Source of the DNA: Flexicrinis sp001567485
GTDB lineage: Bacteria; Chloroflexota; Anaerolineae; Aggregatilineales; Phototrophicaceae
Assembly: GCA_030263635.1 (NCBI GenBank)
Contig: SZPI01000039.1
Coordinates: forward strand, 1-26,960
Reading direction: 5' to 3'
Length of the DNA: 26,960 bases
Shown here piece by piece: positions 5,992-13,689 of the stretch. The notes under the pieces were generated by a model. The model worked only from the letters and a program-made list of their open reading frames with translations, was not told the DNA's origin and did not search any database. Position 1 is the stretch's first letter, and the number at the start of each line of letters is the position of its first letter. Both the position numbers and the translations under genes were made by a program.

Positions 5992-6372
5992 ATGTACATG
6001 CAGAATGATCTTCTCTTCCCGCGCAGTGCCATTAAGTCGCTCCGCCATGCCCGTGGAGATAAGTTCTGTATGTTGGTCGATCACGTTTGCAGCCTGCCTG
6101 AATGTCACGAAGAATCGCTGGCCTTCATGTATATGATGGTACAGCTCGACGGATGTGTTAGCTGCGCGACCGACAGCTACCGCGCCATGAACGGCTGTTC
6201 GCTGTGCGCGTATCGTGTGCTGAAGCGCTTCAAGGGGTCGGACGACGATCTGCTCGCCCGCTACGCCGATGCCTTGCGCGAGGTTCGCGCATTCCGCGCC
6301 CACTCCGGGCGTCCCGCTGCCGCGCTGATCGTCGGGACAAGCATCCCGGCCTACGCCATCGCCGGCGGCTAA
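5992..6372 (+). CDS. Conserved Cys-rich hypothetical protein
   Basis: 126 residues, soluble. The segment AIKSLRHARGDKFCMLVDHV (13-32), LPECHEESLAFMYMMVQLDGC and CVSCATDSYRAMNGCSLCA (about 55-73), ending FKGSDDDLLARY, matches a hypothetical protein family I recall from Anaerolineae-like Chloroflexota. The paired cysteines in CxxC and CxxC form within 20 residues suggest metal or Fe-S binding, or a redox-sensitive site. Start ATG 5992 has no Shine-Dalgarno; ATG 5998 is an in-frame alternative. A possible promoter lies at 5913-5941. Convergent with the thioredoxin gene, which it overlaps by 4 bp (6369-6372). The reaction is unknown. Confidence 0.83.
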   Translation: MYMQNDLLFPRSAIKSLRHARGDKFCMLVDHVCSLPECHEESLAFMYMMVQLDGCVSCATDSYRAMNGCSLCAYRVLKRFKGSDDDLLARYADALREVRAFRAHSGRPAAALIVGTSIPAYAIAGG

Positions 6373-6995
6373 CTCCTCACACCCAACAACTGCGCTAACG
6401 TCAAATCCAGCCACCCGTCGGTGAACTGGCCGATACTGACCGCGCGAATCATCCCGTTAGGGTCGATCACATACGTCTCCGGCGCGCCGGTGATGCCGAA
6501 CCGACGCGCCACACTCAGGGAGTCGTCGTGGCCGTTGGGAAACGTCAGCCCGAACTCATCGATGAACGCCAGCGCGCTGCGCCGCACATCGCGAAATCCG
6601 ATCCCGACGACCATCACGCCGTGGTCGCGGTATTTCGTCCACACCCGCTGAAGCTCCGGCGCTTCGTCACGGCAGCCCTGACACCAGCTCCCCCAAAAGT
6701 TCACCACCACCCACTGCCCGCGGTGATCCGACAGCGTGAACGTGGCGCCGTCGTGCAGCGGCAGCGAGAAGTCGGGCGCGGGGCCGTCTGTGAGCAGCTG
6801 CGCCGTCTGGCGCATAACGGCCATCGTGGCGACCGCCACCGCCAGCAGCGCCGCGGCCAATGCAAACACGACCCCCGGCGTCATGCGGATGCGCCGGCGG
6901 CGGGAAGTCGTGGAAGATGGGGTTTGATGAAAAGACACGCTGTCGGATTTCCGGCTCACTACTGCGGCGGCGCGTCTCGGCCACGCACCGATCAC
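6369..6995 (-). CDS. Membrane-anchored thioredoxin-like protein (TlpA/ResA type)
   Basis: The redoxin domain (residues about 71-205) has the TlpA/ResA layout: PAPDFSLPLHDG, then VVVNFWGSWCQGCRDEAPEL with active-site C105-x2-C108, GIGFRDV, and the cis-proline loop GITGAPETYVID (P172). One transmembrane helix (about 40-62) places the domain outside the cytoplasm, where such proteins reduce disulfides in apocytochrome c or other exported proteins; the partner is not visible here. The start is uncertain: GTG 6995 is the longest option, while GTG 6938 or ATG 6884 would still keep most of the anchor. The Arg-rich RRRRIR before the helix fits a cytoplasmic N-terminus. Confidence 0.9.
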   Translation of the reverse strand: MIGAWPRRAAAVVSRKSDSVSFHQTPSSTTSRRRRIRMTPGVVFALAAALLAVAVATMAVMRQTAQLLTDGPAPDFSLPLHDGATFTLSDHRGQWVVVNFWGSWCQGCRDEAPELQRVWTKYRDHGVMVVGIGFRDVRRSALAFIDEFGLTFPNGHDDSLSVARRFGITGAPETYVIDPNGMIRAVSIGQFTDGWLDLTLAQLLGVRS

Positions 6996-7081
6996 CGCGT
7001 ATGATGCCCCGGCAGACTAAATCGTGGGTGAATCGCAGACAAACAACCGCATAGAGGGCCGGCGTTCTTGATCGGCGCGCA

Positions 7082-8188
7082 TCACTCGGTGAGGCCGTCC
7101 CCTGCGCGGATGCGTGCGCGAAGCGTGTCGATCGGGTAGAGACAGCCCGCTTCCTCGTAGAACCAGCACGTCCACCCGTTGCACGTCAGCGCATTCCCGA
7201 ACGCCGCGCCCAGCTGATGAATACTGCCGCGTTCGCCGGCCGGTGAGCGCAGCCTGCCATCAGCCAGCACGGTCGCTGTCCGCTGTCGATCGCCGTCAAA
7301 GAACAACGCCTGTCCCGGATGCAGCAAGCCCCGTTCGAGCAGCGACGCGAACTTCACACGCGGCAGTTTGCGCGGCCCAAACGCACGGCCGAGCGCCTCG
7401 TCGTCGGCATCCGGCAGCTCGATTGCGTCGATACGCGCCCGCGCTGCTCTAATGTAGACCGTGTCGCGTTCGATCCCAATGTAGTGGCGCCCCAACTTCT
7501 TCGCCACGGCCCCGGTCGTCCCGGTACCGAAGAACGGATCAAGCACGATATCGCCCGGATTGGACGATGAGAGGATCACACGATACAGCAGCGCCTCCGG
7601 CTTCTGGGTGCTGTGTACCTTCCGCCCGTTCTCATCGACCAGTCGTTCCGCGCCGGTGCAGATCGGGATTTCCCAGTCCGAGCGCATCTGCACGCCGTCG
7701 TTGACCGACTTCATGGCCTGATAGTTGAACGTGTACTTCTTCTGATCCTTGGATCTTTTCACCCACAAGAGCGTTTCGTGGGCGTTAGTGAAGCGCACGC
7801 CGCGAAAATTCGGCATCGGGTTCGTCTTGACCCATACGACATCATTGAGGAACCAGTAGCCGAGGTCTTGCAGGATTGCCCCAACGCGGTAAATGTTGTG
7901 ATAACTCCCGATCACCCACAACGTGCCGGTGTCCTTCAATACACGCCGACAGCCGCTCAGCCACGTGCGCGTGAAGGTGTCGTAGGCGGCGTAGTCATCG
8001 AACTGATCCCACGCGTCGTTGACCGCGTCGACTTCGGTTTGATTCGGCCTCAGCAGCGCCTGCTGAAGTTGAAGGTTGTACGGCGGATCGGCGAAGATCA
8101 GATCGACGCTCTTTTCAGGGAGACGATTCAAGACCTCGATGCAGTCTCCCTGAACGATCGTGTCAACATTCAAGTTGGGGTTGTTCAC
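7082..8188 (-). CDS. CcrM/HinfI-like DNA adenine methyltransferase with RAMA-like C-terminal domain
   Basis: 368 residues, N6/N4 DNA methyltransferase of beta-class order: motif IV ADPPYNLQL (D34-P-P-Y37) precedes the SAM-binding motif DPFFGTGTTG (217-226). GDCIEVLNRLPEKSVDLIF, HSTQKPEALL (192-201) and YIGIERD complete the fold. The N-terminal DPPYNLQL form and a C-terminal 90-residue RAMA-type module (about 275-360, KFASLLERGLLHPGQALFFD) are those of CcrM and M.HinfI, which methylate adenine in GANTC; the same target is an inference. No restriction endonuclease is adjacent, so it looks like an orphan methylase with possible regulatory or cell-cycle roles. Start GTG 8188 (no in-frame ATG nearby), with AGG 7 nt upstream; minus-strand TAGAAT at 8229-8224 is a likely -10. 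Confidence 0.93.
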   Translation of the reverse strand: MNNPNLNVDTIVQGDCIEVLNRLPEKSVDLIFADPPYNLQLQQALLRPNQTEVDAVNDAWDQFDDYAAYDTFTRTWLSGCRRVLKDTGTLWVIGSYHNIYRVGAILQDLGYWFLNDVVWVKTNPMPNFRGVRFTNAHETLLWVKRSKDQKKYTFNYQAMKSVNDGVQMRSDWEIPICTGAERLVDENGRKVHSTQKPEALLYRVILSSSNPGDIVLDPFFGTGTTGAVAKKLGRHYIGIERDTVYIRAARARIDAIELPDADDEALGRAFGPRKLPRVKFASLLERGLLHPGQALFFDGDRQRTATVLADGRLRSPAGERGSIHQLGAAFGNALTCNGWTCWFYEEAGCLYPIDTLRARIRAGDGLTE

Positions 8189-8271
8189 TATCGAACCTGC
8201 GTGGTGACCGGCGGACTCCCGGTATTCTATCGCAGGCGGCGCGGACTTGGATACTTCGTTCGTTGATCGTG

Positions 8272-8301
8272 TTGCGCAGATCAGAACATCCGGTCTATAC
8301 T
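8272..8301 (+). promoter_or_regulatory. Promoter of the DUF2277 gene
   Basis: TTGCGC (8272-8277), 18-bp spacer, TATACT (8296-8301). The -10 matches five of six bases, the -35 only three. Predicted start near 8308, 22 nt before the ATG. Confidence 0.4.
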
Positions 8302-8329
8302 CAGGTGACCGAGCGAGGAGGCATCCCCC

Positions 8330-8599
8330 ATGTGCCGCAACATCCGTACCCTGTATAACTTTGAGCCGCCAGCAACTGACGACGAGATCCGCGCCGCCGC
8401 GCTCCAGTTCGTCCGCAAGCTGAGCGGGTTCAACAAGCCGTCAAAGGTGAATGAAGCCGCCTTCAACGCTGCCGTCGATCACATAGCGGACGCAGCCCGC
8501 ACGCTGCTCGCATCGCTGACGACTACGGCCGCTCCGCGTGATCGCCAGCAGGTCGCCGCGACACTGAAACTCCGGTCGGCGCGGCGGTTCGCCCGCTGA
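8330..8599 (+). CDS. DUF2277 family protein
   Basis: 89 residues. MCRNIRTLYNFEPPATDDEI, then RAAALQFVRKLSGFNKPSKVNEAAF is the nearly invariant N-terminal signature of DUF2277. The remainder is helical and ends with the usual basic LKLRSARRFAR tail. The biochemical role is unknown for the whole family. Start ATG 8330 follows GAGGAGG with an ideal distance, and a TATACT promoter lies just upstream. It is transcribed alone, divergent from the CcrM-like gene and convergent with the SDR gene. Confidence 0.95.
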   Translation: MCRNIRTLYNFEPPATDDEIRAAALQFVRKLSGFNKPSKVNEAAFNAAVDHIADAARTLLASLTTTAAPRDRQQVAATLKLRSARRFAR

Positions 8600-8687
8600 A
8601 CCCGAGGGTCGCGCGATGGAGCCATTCGTCTTTGAGTCCCGCGCGTCCAACTCGCCGCTGGTCGATACGATCTGGCGGATGTCCTCA

Positions 8688-9515
8688 TCACTTCGCTGGC
8701 GTGATCGGCACACCCCGCACGATCTCGCGGGCGATCCACGTCTGCAAGAAACGTGGGATCAGCCGCCCGCCGAAGGCCAGAAATCGCTCGAACAGGCCGG
8801 GGACGATCAGCCGGCGACCGTCCAACGCCGCCTCGACCACCCGGCGCACAACCCATCCCCGGTCGCGGTAGTAGAGCCGCTCGCGCCACCGGATCGGCCG
8901 CATGCCGCCACGTTCGAACAACTGTGTGCGAACAGGACCGGGAGCCGCCGCCGTGATGTTCACGCCTGTTCCGCGCAGCTCATAGGCGAGCGCCTCGGTC
9001 ATACTGAGGATATACGCTTTGCTGCCGCCGTACGCCGCGTGATAGGGCAGTGGGAACAACCCGCCCAATGAGGTCATGTTGAGGATGACCCCCTCTCCCC
9101 GCTCCGCCATCTCGCGCGCGTAGTGCTTGCTGAACTGTGCGACCGCGCCCACGTTCAGGTTGACCAGTTCGCTGAGATGCGTCTGCGTCTGCGTGACGAA
9201 CGGCCCCGTCCAGTCCACGCCGGCGTTGTTGACCACAATATCAACCTGCGGCCCCTGTCCGAGTGTTTCGAGCAGGCGGGAACGGGCGTCGCGGTCGGCG
9301 AGGTCAAGGGCGTGAGTCGTCACGTCGACATCGGGATACGTCCGGCGCACGAGATCGGCGGCCGCCGCGAGCTTGCTAGGGTCATGCGCGACGAGGATCA
9401 GGTTCGCGCCGCGCCGCGCCAATTCGTGCGCGACCGCCTCGCCCAGCCCACTTGATCCGCCGGTAATCAGCGCCCAACGTCCTGCGACGTCGTATGGCGC
9501 GCGTCGAGAACGCAT
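8688..9515 (-). CDS. Short-chain dehydrogenase/reductase (SDR)
   Basis: 275 residues from ATG 9515. Classical SDR features: TGGSSGLG (18-25) for NAD(P), NNAG (96-99), catalytic S149 in NMTSLGG, and Y162-x3-K166 in YGGSK, then PGPVRTQLF. The C-terminal 60 residues have a membrane-prone LFERFLAFGGRLIPRFLQTW segment, seen in SDR subfamilies acting on lipid-like substrates, but the substrate cannot be told. The frame is open to 9563; ATG 9515 lies 4 nt after the upstream gene's TAA (9522-9520), suggesting translational coupling, whereas ATG 9533 or 9563 would overlap it. No strong Shine-Dalgarno is visible for any start. Confidence 0.92.
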   Translation of the reverse strand: MRSRRAPYDVAGRWALITGGSSGLGEAVAHELARRGANLILVAHDPSKLAAAADLVRRTYPDVDVTTHALDLADRDARSRLLETLGQGPQVDIVVNNAGVDWTGPFVTQTQTHLSELVNLNVGAVAQFSKHYAREMAERGEGVILNMTSLGGLFPLPYHAAYGGSKAYILSMTEALAYELRGTGVNITAAAPGPVRTQLFERGGMRPIRWRERLYYRDRGWVVRRVVEAALDGRRLIVPGLFERFLAFGGRLIPRFLQTWIAREIVRGVPITPAK

Positions 9516-9519
9516 CGGC

Positions 9520-10428
9520 TTAGGCACAGGCATCGGCGCCGCCGCTGACGACATAGCGCGCAAGCAGCACGCGGCTCGTCGGGCGGATACACAGATCCCG
9601 TGTCCGCCCCTCGCTTAAGAGGATGTCATGGATCAGGCTCAGCGTTCTGCTCAGGCCGGTATCGCCCAGCACCCATACCACATCGCCGCGCAGCCCGTCC
9701 AGCGAGGCGCTCAATTCCTCGCTCGCGAACGCACGCCAGCCGAGGTCGATGCCGATCCCCGGACGGAGGCTGGCCTGCGCGTGGTGATACCCTAACGGCG
9801 AGTCGGGCCGGAACACCGTCAGCACCGGTTCGGTGAGCGCGCGCTGTTCGGCCAACGCCGTGAGCGCGGGGTGATAATCCGGCAGGGGCGAGAGCAGCGG
9901 CGATGCTGCTGCTGCTGCGAGCACGAGCGCGGCGCCGATCCCGCAGTCGAAAGCCGTCCGTTTCCAGTTACCGGTCACGATGCAGCATGTCCGCGCAAGC
10001 GCTGAACGGTAACGCGAAACTGGAGACTGAGAACGAATGACGGGGAGCCTAGCGGCCGTCACGCCGCCCCACGGCATACGCCGGAGAATCAGCCGGTACA
10101 GAAACGCCGCCGTCAGCACGAACAGCAGGCCGCGCGCGACCGCGACGCTGGCGAGCGAATCGCCGAACAGCGTCGTCCAGCCTTTGAGCGCCAGCAGATC
10201 GGCGCGCAGCCCGCCCGCGCCCTGCATGCGATCAATCGACGCACGCCAATGGGCGAGGACAGCCCGTGCGACGTCCTGCGGGGCGGCGGCGCGTATCGGC
10301 GTCGCGTCATGGATCAGCCACGCATTGAACGCCGCCTGATCGCTGACCGGCGAACGTGACGCGCCTAGCACGCACAACGCGAACACGCCCCAAAGCGCGC
10401 CAATCAGGACGACCGGGACTCGACGCAT
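9520..10428 (-). CDS. Reduced GT39-like membrane protein
   Basis: 302 residues with hydrophobic segments at about 4-23, 95-113 and 162-178. The first 118 residues follow the layout of GT39/ArnT-like glycosyltransferases: an N-terminal helix, a long extracytoplasmic loop, then LLALKGWTTLFGDSLASVAV and LLFVLTAAFLYRLILRRM. The last 120 residues resemble the soluble C-terminal part of such proteins (VLTVFRPDSPLGYH, VWVLGDTGLS). The usual six to eight central helices are missing; instead residues about 127-160 are Arg/Ser/Cys-rich and encoded by a stretch with imperfect inverted repeats (9964-10023). It may be a decayed or internally deleted gene still in frame, so enzymatic activity is doubtful. 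Six bases separate it from the gene at 11034-10435, so the two are probably co-transcribed. Confidence 0.75.
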   Translation of the reverse strand: MRRVPVVLIGALWGVFALCVLGASRSPVSDQAAFNAWLIHDATPIRAAAPQDVARAVLAHWRASIDRMQGAGGLRADLLALKGWTTLFGDSLASVAVARGLLFVLTAAFLYRLILRRMPWGGVTAARLPVIRSQSPVSRYRSALARTCCIVTGNWKRTAFDCGIGAALVLAAAAASPLLSPLPDYHPALTALAEQRALTEPVLTVFRPDSPLGYHHAQASLRPGIGIDLGWRAFASEELSASLDGLRGDVVWVLGDTGLSRTLSLIHDILLSEGRTRDLCIRPTSRVLLARYVVSGGADACA

Positions 10429-10434
10429 TCGCCG

Positions 10435-11034
10435 TTACTTGGCGGGTTCGTTCGGTTCGGCGTACATCCACCAGAACCGTTCACGCGGATAAGCCGGGAT
10501 CAACGCCTCGGCCCACGCGAACTCGCCGGGCTTGACATAGCGGCGCAGCATCGAGTCGGCCGCCTTCGCCTTGAGCGTCAAGTCTTTCACGTCCTCGCCC
10601 ATTTCCTCCAGCGCGATCAACGCCTCCTCGGCAATCGTGCGGCGCAGCACTTCCGGGCCGTAAACCTTGACCGCCAGTTTCGGATCGGTCTTGGCTTCCT
10701 CGAAGAACGGACGCATGGCATCCAGCCGCGACACGACCTCGCGTTCGAGCTTGGCCCGATAGTGTTCGTGCCACGCTTTGACGACGCTGGCGCGCTTGGC
10801 TTCGATCTGCGCGAGCTGTTCGAGTTGATCGCCGGACAACTGAGGCTGCAAGACGTGCAGGCGGCGCAGTCGCATCGCCAGCGATCCCGCCGTCAGGGCC
10901 GGCATCCGGCCGCCGGTGAACCATCCGCCGCCGACCGATCCATAGACTTGATCGCCCTGTACGTAGGTCTCGAGGCTGTCGACGAAGGCCTGCGCTTCCT
11001 TCAAGTCCTGCGCGACCGAGTACGTTTTCGACAT
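10435..11034 (-). CDS. Conserved hypothetical soluble protein
   Basis: 199 residues, charged and mostly helical, no signal or membrane segment. It opens with MSKTYSVAQDLKEAQAFVDS, has a Gly-rich VYGSVGGGWFTGGRMPALTA turn near 31-50, and a long helical middle (LEQLAQIEAKRASVVKAW, LEREVVSRLDAMRPFFEEA), suggesting a coiled-coil or scaffold protein. No domain family recognised with certainty. ATG 11034 has AAAGGA 8 nt upstream, and a good promoter lies at 11060-11087, so it heads the minus-strand unit that continues into the GT39-like and SDR genes. Confidence 0.82.
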   Translation of the reverse strand: MSKTYSVAQDLKEAQAFVDSLETYVQGDQVYGSVGGGWFTGGRMPALTAGSLAMRLRRLHVLQPQLSGDQLEQLAQIEAKRASVVKAWHEHYRAKLEREVVSRLDAMRPFFEEAKTDPKLAVKVYGPEVLRRTIAEEALIALEEMGEDVKDLTLKAKAADSMLRRYVKPGEFAWAEALIPAYPRERFWWMYAEPNEPAK

Positions 11035-11059
11035 GGTTAGTTCCTTTCAGTAGACCGCT

Positions 11060-11087
11060 ATTTTAGCACGGATACGAGGGGTGTCAG
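11060..11087 (-). promoter_or_regulatory. Promoter of the 10435-11034 gene
   Basis: Minus strand CTGACA (11087-11082), 16-bp spacer, TAAAAT (11065-11060): five of six bases at each element. Start near 11053, leader about 20 nt. It faces away from a plus-strand CATAAT (11096-11101) that may be the -10 of rsmA. Confidence 0.6.
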
Positions 11088-11130
11088 GACTATGGCATAA
11101 TGACCGTTCTACGACCGCAAGGAGGCCGGC

Positions 11131-11955
11131 ATGAACCCGAAGGCGCTGTTGGAACAATACGATTTGCAGCCTCGCAAGAGCCTCGGCCAAAACTTCTTGC
11201 ACGACCCCAACGCGCTGGAGAAGATCGTCACCACGGCGGAGGTCATGCCGGGCGATACCGTGTTGGAGGTCGGCCCCGGCACCGGCCTGCTGACCGAACG
11301 TTTGGCGCGCGCGGCGGGGCGGGTAGTGGCGGTCGAGGTCGACACACGCCTGAAGCCTTTGCTTGAAGCGCAGTTCGCCCAAACCCCCAATGTCACGTTG
11401 ATCTGGGACGACATTCTCAACGTCAACCCGGATACCCTGTTTCCCGAACGCGACTTTATCGTGGTCGCCAACGTACCGTATTACATCACCAGTGCCATTC
11501 TTAAGCATCTGCTCGAACGCGAACACCGACCACGCCGGTTGGTGCTGACGGTTCAGCTTGAGGTCGCGGAGCGCGTGTGCGCTAAGCCGGGCGACATGAG
11601 CCTGCTGGCGGTCAGCGTGCAGTTCTTCGGCAAACCATCGCTGGCCGGGAAGCTCAACCCGGCCGTGTTCTGGCCGCGGCCGGACGTCGACAGCGCACTG
11701 CTGCGGATCGACTGCTATCCGACGCCGCCGGTCGACGTGCCCGGCGTCGGCGCGTTCTTTGCCGTGGTCAAGGCGGGTTTCAGTCAGAAGCGCAAGCAGC
11801 TCAAGAATGCGCTCGGCGCGGGGCTTAAGCTGCCCGGCGAGGAGTTGATGCGGTTGACCGCAGGCAGCGGCGTCGACTTGACGCGCCGTGCCGAAACGCT
11901 CACCCTCGAAGATTGGGCGGCGCTGACCCGCGCACTCGCGTATAATTTACCGTAG
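11131..11955 (+). CDS. rsmA: 16S rRNA (adenine1518/1519-N6)-dimethyltransferase RsmA
   Basis: 274 residues, full family length. It dimethylates two adjacent adenines in the 3' terminal hairpin of 16S rRNA during 30S assembly. Visible motifs are the N-terminal SLGQNFLHD (17-25), SAM motif I LEVGPGTGLL (45-54), acidic VAVEVD (66-71), the catalytic NVPYYITSAIL (114-124; NLPY in Escherichia coli), and the C-terminal FWPRPDVDSALLRI and GFSQKRKQLKNAL. Start ATG 11131 has AAGGAGG 6 nt upstream. The plus strand CATAAT at 11096-11101 is a candidate -10. The downstream membrane-protein gene begins 17 bp after the stop. Confidence 0.97.
   Translation: MNPKALLEQYDLQPRKSLGQNFLHDPNALEKIVTTAEVMPGDTVLEVGPGTGLLTERLARAAGRVVAVEVDTRLKPLLEAQFAQTPNVTLIWDDILNVNPDTLFPERDFIVVANVPYYITSAILKHLLEREHRPRRLVLTVQLEVAERVCAKPGDMSLLAVSVQFFGKPSLAGKLNPAVFWPRPDVDSALLRIDCYPTPPVDVPGVGAFFAVVKAGFSQKRKQLKNALGAGLKLPGEELMRLTAGSGVDLTRRAETLTLEDWAALTRALAYNLP
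11941..11946 (+). promoter_or_regulatory. TATAAT inside the 3' end of rsmA
   Basis: A perfect TATAAT lies over the last rsmA codons, 27 bp before ATG 11973. No good -35 is present, so an internal promoter for the following pair of genes is possible but weakly supported. Confidence 0.3.
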
Positions 11956-11972
11956 GGGGTAAGCGGGGACGT

Positions 11973-12710
11973 ATGCGGATCAAACGGCCAGATCAAATCT
12001 TTCTCGCGTTTATGGCGGCGCTCACCGGTGTGGTACTGCTCGGTGGGCAAAATGTCGGCCTTCCGGTTATGGTCGCGACGATGCTGGCGTTCGTCGCCGC
12101 GATCGGGCTGGTCGCGTTCCGCCCGGCGCTCGACCGCATCCGCGAGCAAACGGTCGCGGCCGCGTCCGGCCGGCCAACCGGCACACAGGCGGCGCAGGAA
12201 GCGGCCCAACGCGTGCGTGCCCGCGGCGTGATTCCGTCGGTCGGCGTGAAGCTGGCCGATGTCGGCTTGATCGTGTCTGAGACTACCAGCGATGGTGTGA
12301 CCTTCCGGCGCACGCGCGAGGTCGATCACGATGACGACGGCGTTCGCCCCTATGTGCAGCTCGATGCCGATGCGCTCGGCGCGGAACGGCGCGCGGTCGT
12401 GCGCTACGAGATGATCGACCCGACCGGCGAACCCGTGTTTGTTCACGAGGACGTGGTTTATTTGCAGTTGGGCGAGAACGTGCTGCATCCCACCCGTCAC
12501 CTGCCGCTGGCAGGAGGGCTTGACATGCAGCAGCTCGGCCGCTGGGACTTGCACGTCTTTCTCGACGGCGAGCTGATGGGGATGCTGAACTTCGCCGTCA
12601 CCCCCTCTGACGAGGAGCGTCGGTCGCGTTTGGCCGGCCGGGCCGAACCGGGCGCGACCAGCTTCGAAGACCTGCTGCGACGAGGCAGCCGGTCGGGAGA
12701 TAACCGGTAA
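11973..12710 (+). CDS. Membrane-anchored protein with C-terminal beta-domain (first of a tandem pair)
   Basis: 245 residues. Two hydrophobic helices (about 10-27 and 31-49) are followed by a basic Ala-rich linker and a soluble domain (about 88-220) rich in beta-type sequence: VRPYVQLDADALG, VVRYEMIDPTGEPVFVHED, GRWDLHVFLDGELMGMLNFAV. The pattern suggests an Ig-like or carbohydrate-binding sandwich. The next gene has the same plan and a related C-terminal domain, so the pair likely arose by duplication and may form a membrane complex. A GGGG-rich site precedes ATG 11973. The stop TAA overlaps the next ATG by one base, indicating coupled translation. Function unknown. Confidence 0.85.
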   Translation: MRIKRPDQIFLAFMAALTGVVLLGGQNVGLPVMVATMLAFVAAIGLVAFRPALDRIREQTVAAASGRPTGTQAAQEAAQRVRARGVIPSVGVKLADVGLIVSETTSDGVTFRRTREVDHDDDGVRPYVQLDADALGAERRAVVRYEMIDPTGEPVFVHEDVVYLQLGENVLHPTRHLPLAGGLDMQQLGRWDLHVFLDGELMGMLNFAVTPSDEERRSRLAGRAEPGATSFEDLLRRGSRSGDNR

Positions 12711-13618
12711 TGAACATTCGATTTACCCGTGAATTCGCGGTTATCGCGGTCATCGTCGGCGCGATCGTCATCGCGAACCCCAACCTGTGGTGGCTCTTGT
12801 TTTTCGTGTTCGGCGGGTTCTGGTTCAACACCGATCAATCCGGTGAGCAAAGCTCGTCGCGTCGGATGCCGCGCGGGCGCTATCAAGAGATACGTCGCAC
12901 CGACGGCACGGAACGCCGACCGACCACAACGCGCGAACTGCGCCGCCAGCGCCTCGGACAATCGCAGGAGATGATGCCGGGGGTGTTTCCGCCGCGCCCG
13001 CTCGAAAATGACAGCCCCACGCCGGCTCCGCGGCGCGCGCCGTCCACCAGCGGCCCGATGCCCCACGCCGCAGAGGCCGTGCGCGCCGCAGGGCATCCAC
13101 TGGACGGCTTGGCGCTGCTGCCCGTCGACATCGGCCTGATGGCCTACAGCGGATCGCAGCGGCCTGTCCTCCACCGCGAGGCGCCGGTGCCTGATACGGT
13201 CGATTTCGTACAGCCGTTCGTCGAACTCCAACTGAGCCGCCCCGCCGCAGGTACCCTGCGCTTTGAAATCCTCGACTCCACCGGCGAGGTCGTCTACCGC
13301 CGCGAGGAGCGCCGTCAGCTGCCGGCCGGCCGCACGCCTGTTATCCCGGCCACGCGCATGCCTGTCGGGGACTTCCTGTTCACCGAAGGCGGGTGGACGC
13401 TCAACGTCTACGCTGCCGATACGCTGCTCGCGTCGCATACCTTCGGGTGGGGCGAGCCGGCGGACGCGACCGGCGTCCTACGTGAACACCTCGCGCAGGA
13501 CGGCGAACTGAGCGCCGATCTGGCGATGCTGGTCGAGGAAGCGCACCTCCAGCCGCTTTCGCTGGACGATCTGCTTGACGCGCAAGACGAGCCGCGGCAT
13601 TTCGCGCGCAGCTCGTAA
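12710..13618 (+). CDS. Membrane-anchored protein with C-terminal beta-domain (second of a tandem pair)
   Basis: 302 residues. A hydrophobic N-terminus (about 9-38, possibly two short helices) ends in the aromatic FFVFGGFWF; a long basic, Arg/Pro-rich low-complexity linker (about 45-120) follows, then a beta-rich domain (about 130-250) with FVQPFVELQLSRPAAGTLRF, EILDSTGEVVYRREERRQL and WTLNVYADTLLASHTFGWG-like segments, paralogous to the previous protein's domain. The C-terminal 50 residues are acidic and helical (LSADLAMLVEEAHLQPLSL). The gene starts inside the upstream stop (TAATG). Role unknown; coupled expression suggests both proteins work together in the membrane. Confidence 0.85.
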   Translation: MNIRFTREFAVIAVIVGAIVIANPNLWWLLFFVFGGFWFNTDQSGEQSSSRRMPRGRYQEIRRTDGTERRPTTTRELRRQRLGQSQEMMPGVFPPRPLENDSPTPAPRRAPSTSGPMPHAAEAVRAAGHPLDGLALLPVDIGLMAYSGSQRPVLHREAPVPDTVDFVQPFVELQLSRPAAGTLRFEILDSTGEVVYRREERRQLPAGRTPVIPATRMPVGDFLFTEGGWTLNVYAADTLLASHTFGWGEPADATGVLREHLAQDGELSADLAMLVEEAHLQPLSLDDLLDAQDEPRHFARSS

Positions 13619-13689
13619 TCCGCCCGCGCATGGCGGTACGCGCCCCCTGCGCATCGCGCGGTAGAATGATGCGCTAGGAGGCGCACACG

